Assembly (NCBI GenBank): GCA_902793875.1
Contig: CADBFL010000197.1
Location: 1 to 5,869, forward strand
Origin: an uncultured Eubacteriales bacterium
Lineage (GTDB): Bacteria > Bacillota > Clostridia > Peptostreptococcales > Anaerovoracaceae
Direction of reading: 5' to 3'
DNA: 5,869 bases
In this document: positions 5,013 through 5,869 of the stretch, one piece after another
Position numbering within the stretch: position 1 is the stretch's first letter
How the letters are laid out: every line of letters begins with the position of its first letter
Program-made: the position numbers and the translations under genes
The notes under the pieces: generated by a model
Databases searched by the model: none
The model's input: the letters and a program-made list of their open reading frames with translations, nothing else
Told to the model about the DNA's origin: nothing

Positions 5013-5750
5013 TCACTCGCAGTGTTCTTCACGCCATTTTTCCAGCGCCGCGTCGCAGGCATCCCCCTCATACAGGATCTTATGCTCTGATGCTGAGAAA
5101 TACGGCGTCAGCGTTCTCCTGTGCTGTTTGCTGAGTTCCTCATAGACGGAATGTGAGACCACGATCGTCTTGCGGCCTTCTCTGCCGGCCTCCTCACTGA
5201 AGTGACAGGCGGAGTTGACTGCATCCCCCATCCACAGGATATTTTCCACGCCGCTTCCCGGATTCCCGGCTTTTATCATCAGCACGCGTCCGTGATCCAT
5301 GCCTATCCCGCCGGTTATCCGTGAGTATCCTTTCTTCTGAAGCTTGCTGCTCAGTATGTCAACAAGACTTTTCAGCCCGGCAGCAATGCCGAAGACGGAA
5401 TCTATAACGGCTTTTTTCTGAATGTCGAAGATGCCGTAAACACAGTCCCCGTGGATGCATATCTCTTTGCAGATCGGCGATCCTCTCATTATGGCGACGC
5501 ATTCGGATATGTAGCTTCTGTACATCTTTGCCAGGACCGGAGTCGTGTTCGCAGCCGTCAGCTTCGCAGATCCTACGATATCTATGAACAGCGCCGCAAT
5601 ATCGACATAGTATCCGTTCTCATAGTCAAGCTCCCTGCGCAAAGGCACATATTTCTTGTCCTCAAATCTGTCATCTCCGGCTGAAAGGATGGCGTCCATT
5701 CTTTCAGCGCTTTTATCGATATCGAAAGAAACGTTTTCTTTTACTTCCAT
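5013..5750 (-). CDS. Divergent class III nucleotide cyclase
   Basis: The 245-residue soluble protein has a class III cyclase core at about 45-190. ALFIDIVGSAKLT supplies the first metal Asp (57), ICIHGDCVYGIF the second (102), GGIGMDHGRVLMIKAG the central strand, and WMGDAVNSACHF the Asn (179) that helps hold the transition state. The usual base-selecting positions are changed: Cys98 where adenylate cyclases have Lys, and Leu172 where they have Asp or Thr. The transition-state Arg is His183. The product cannot therefore be assumed to be cAMP. From memory, the pattern DYENGYYVDI, IHGDC and IKAGxxGSG resembles pyrimidine cyclases of the Pycsar type, but this is unverified. The start has GAGGA seven bases upstream. 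The upstream gene overlaps it by 10 bases and the transporter follows after 7, so the three are co-expressed. No membrane segment is visible. Confidence 0.85.
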   Translation of the reverse strand: MEVKENVSFDIDKSAERMDAILSAGDDRFEDKKYVPLRRELDYENGYYVDIAALFIDIVGSAKLTAANTTPVLAKMYRSYISECVAIMRGSPICKEICIHGDCVYGIFDIQKKAVIDSVFGIAAGLKSLVDILSSKLQKKGYSRITGGIGMDHGRVLMIKAGNPGSGVENILWMGDAVNSACHFSEEAGREGRKTIVVSHSVYEELSKQHRRTLTPYFSASEHKILYEGDACDAALEKWREEHCE

Positions 5751-5869
5751 GTTCTGTCCTCTGCTGATCCGCGTCCCTCATTCTTCGGTAAATATAACTT
5801 GCTGAGTATATACTCTTTCCCCCTGTCGGGCATTATGCGCAGCAGCTGCATCAGCGCCTTGTACTCAAG
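5741..5869 (-). CDS. C-terminal end of an unrecognised protein, first visible gene of the operon (partial)
   Basis: Reading inward from the window edge, the minus strand is open for 42 codons and ends at TAA (5743-5741). The peptide contains ALMQLLRIMPDRGKEYILSK and then a polar tail ending EDRTWK. An amphipathic helix and then a charged tail are plausible. No motif identifies the family. Coding is supported by unbroken phase, ordinary codon use and the tight 10-base overlap with the cyclase start, a common sign of translational coupling. Its identity matters because it is the obvious partner of the cyclase. Confidence 0.65.
   Translation of the reverse strand, partial: LEYKALMQLLRIMPDRGKEYILSKLYLPKNEGRGSAEDRTWK

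Noticed and set aside
5006..5071. Longer start of the transporter at 5071
   Set aside because: It overlaps the cyclase by 59 bases, adds a basic stretch with no family match and has no well-placed ribosome site; ATG 5005 fits the first membrane segment better.

Overview
The window most resembles a chromosomal accessory region of a moderately GC-rich member of the Clostridia, probably Lachnospiraceae. This is inferred from the gene types (SpoIIE-type phosphatase, MATE transporter fused to an RsbW-like ATPase domain, XRE-HD fusion), a strong AAGGAGG ribosome binding site and an IS200/IS605-type tnpB element. No marker gene fixes the species.

Bases 1-241 are the right end of a tnpB-type insertion sequence: the last 29 codons of TnpB, then the structured omega-RNA/right-end region ending at TTCAA (237-241). 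The element sits in the 3' end of a minus-strand SpoIIE/PP2C-type phosphatase gene (242-884). That gene is also frameshifted at a seven-A run and cut short at its 5' end, so it is a pseudogene. Bases 960-1778 (minus) encode an XRE regulator fused to a RelA/SpoT-like HD hydrolase domain, with its own ribosome binding site and a likely sigma-A promoter at 1862-1890.

Bases 1891-3241 hold no convincing gene but are densely repetitive. From left to right there are: 14-bp tandem repeats; a four-unit array of long-spaced palindromes (2082-2342); three 44-45 bp hairpin-forming direct repeats; two large GC-rich hairpins; and a segment bounded by about 42-bp inverted repeats (2644-2685 and 3093-3134). 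That segment contains exactly nine 11-bp tandem units, a second four-unit palindrome array (2786-3039) and two CCGTTA/TAACSG hairpins. The two palindrome arrays use different half-sites (TGTGTAT/ATACACA and GGTGTAAT/ATTACACC) but share their geometry. In every unit the half-sites are offset by 29 bp, and unit starts are spaced 83-53-83 in one array and 83-52-82 in the other. This is the most unusual feature of the window.

Bases 3242-5869 (minus) are a compact operon read towards the repeats: the 3' end of an unrecognised gene, a divergent class III nucleotide cyclase overlapping it by 10 bp, and a MATE transporter with a C-terminal GHKL/anti-sigma-type ATPase domain starting 7 nt after the cyclase stop. 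The coupling suggests that a cyclic-nucleotide signal and a membrane transporter with a regulatory ATPase module work together. The window alone cannot show whether this is signalling, stress response or defence.
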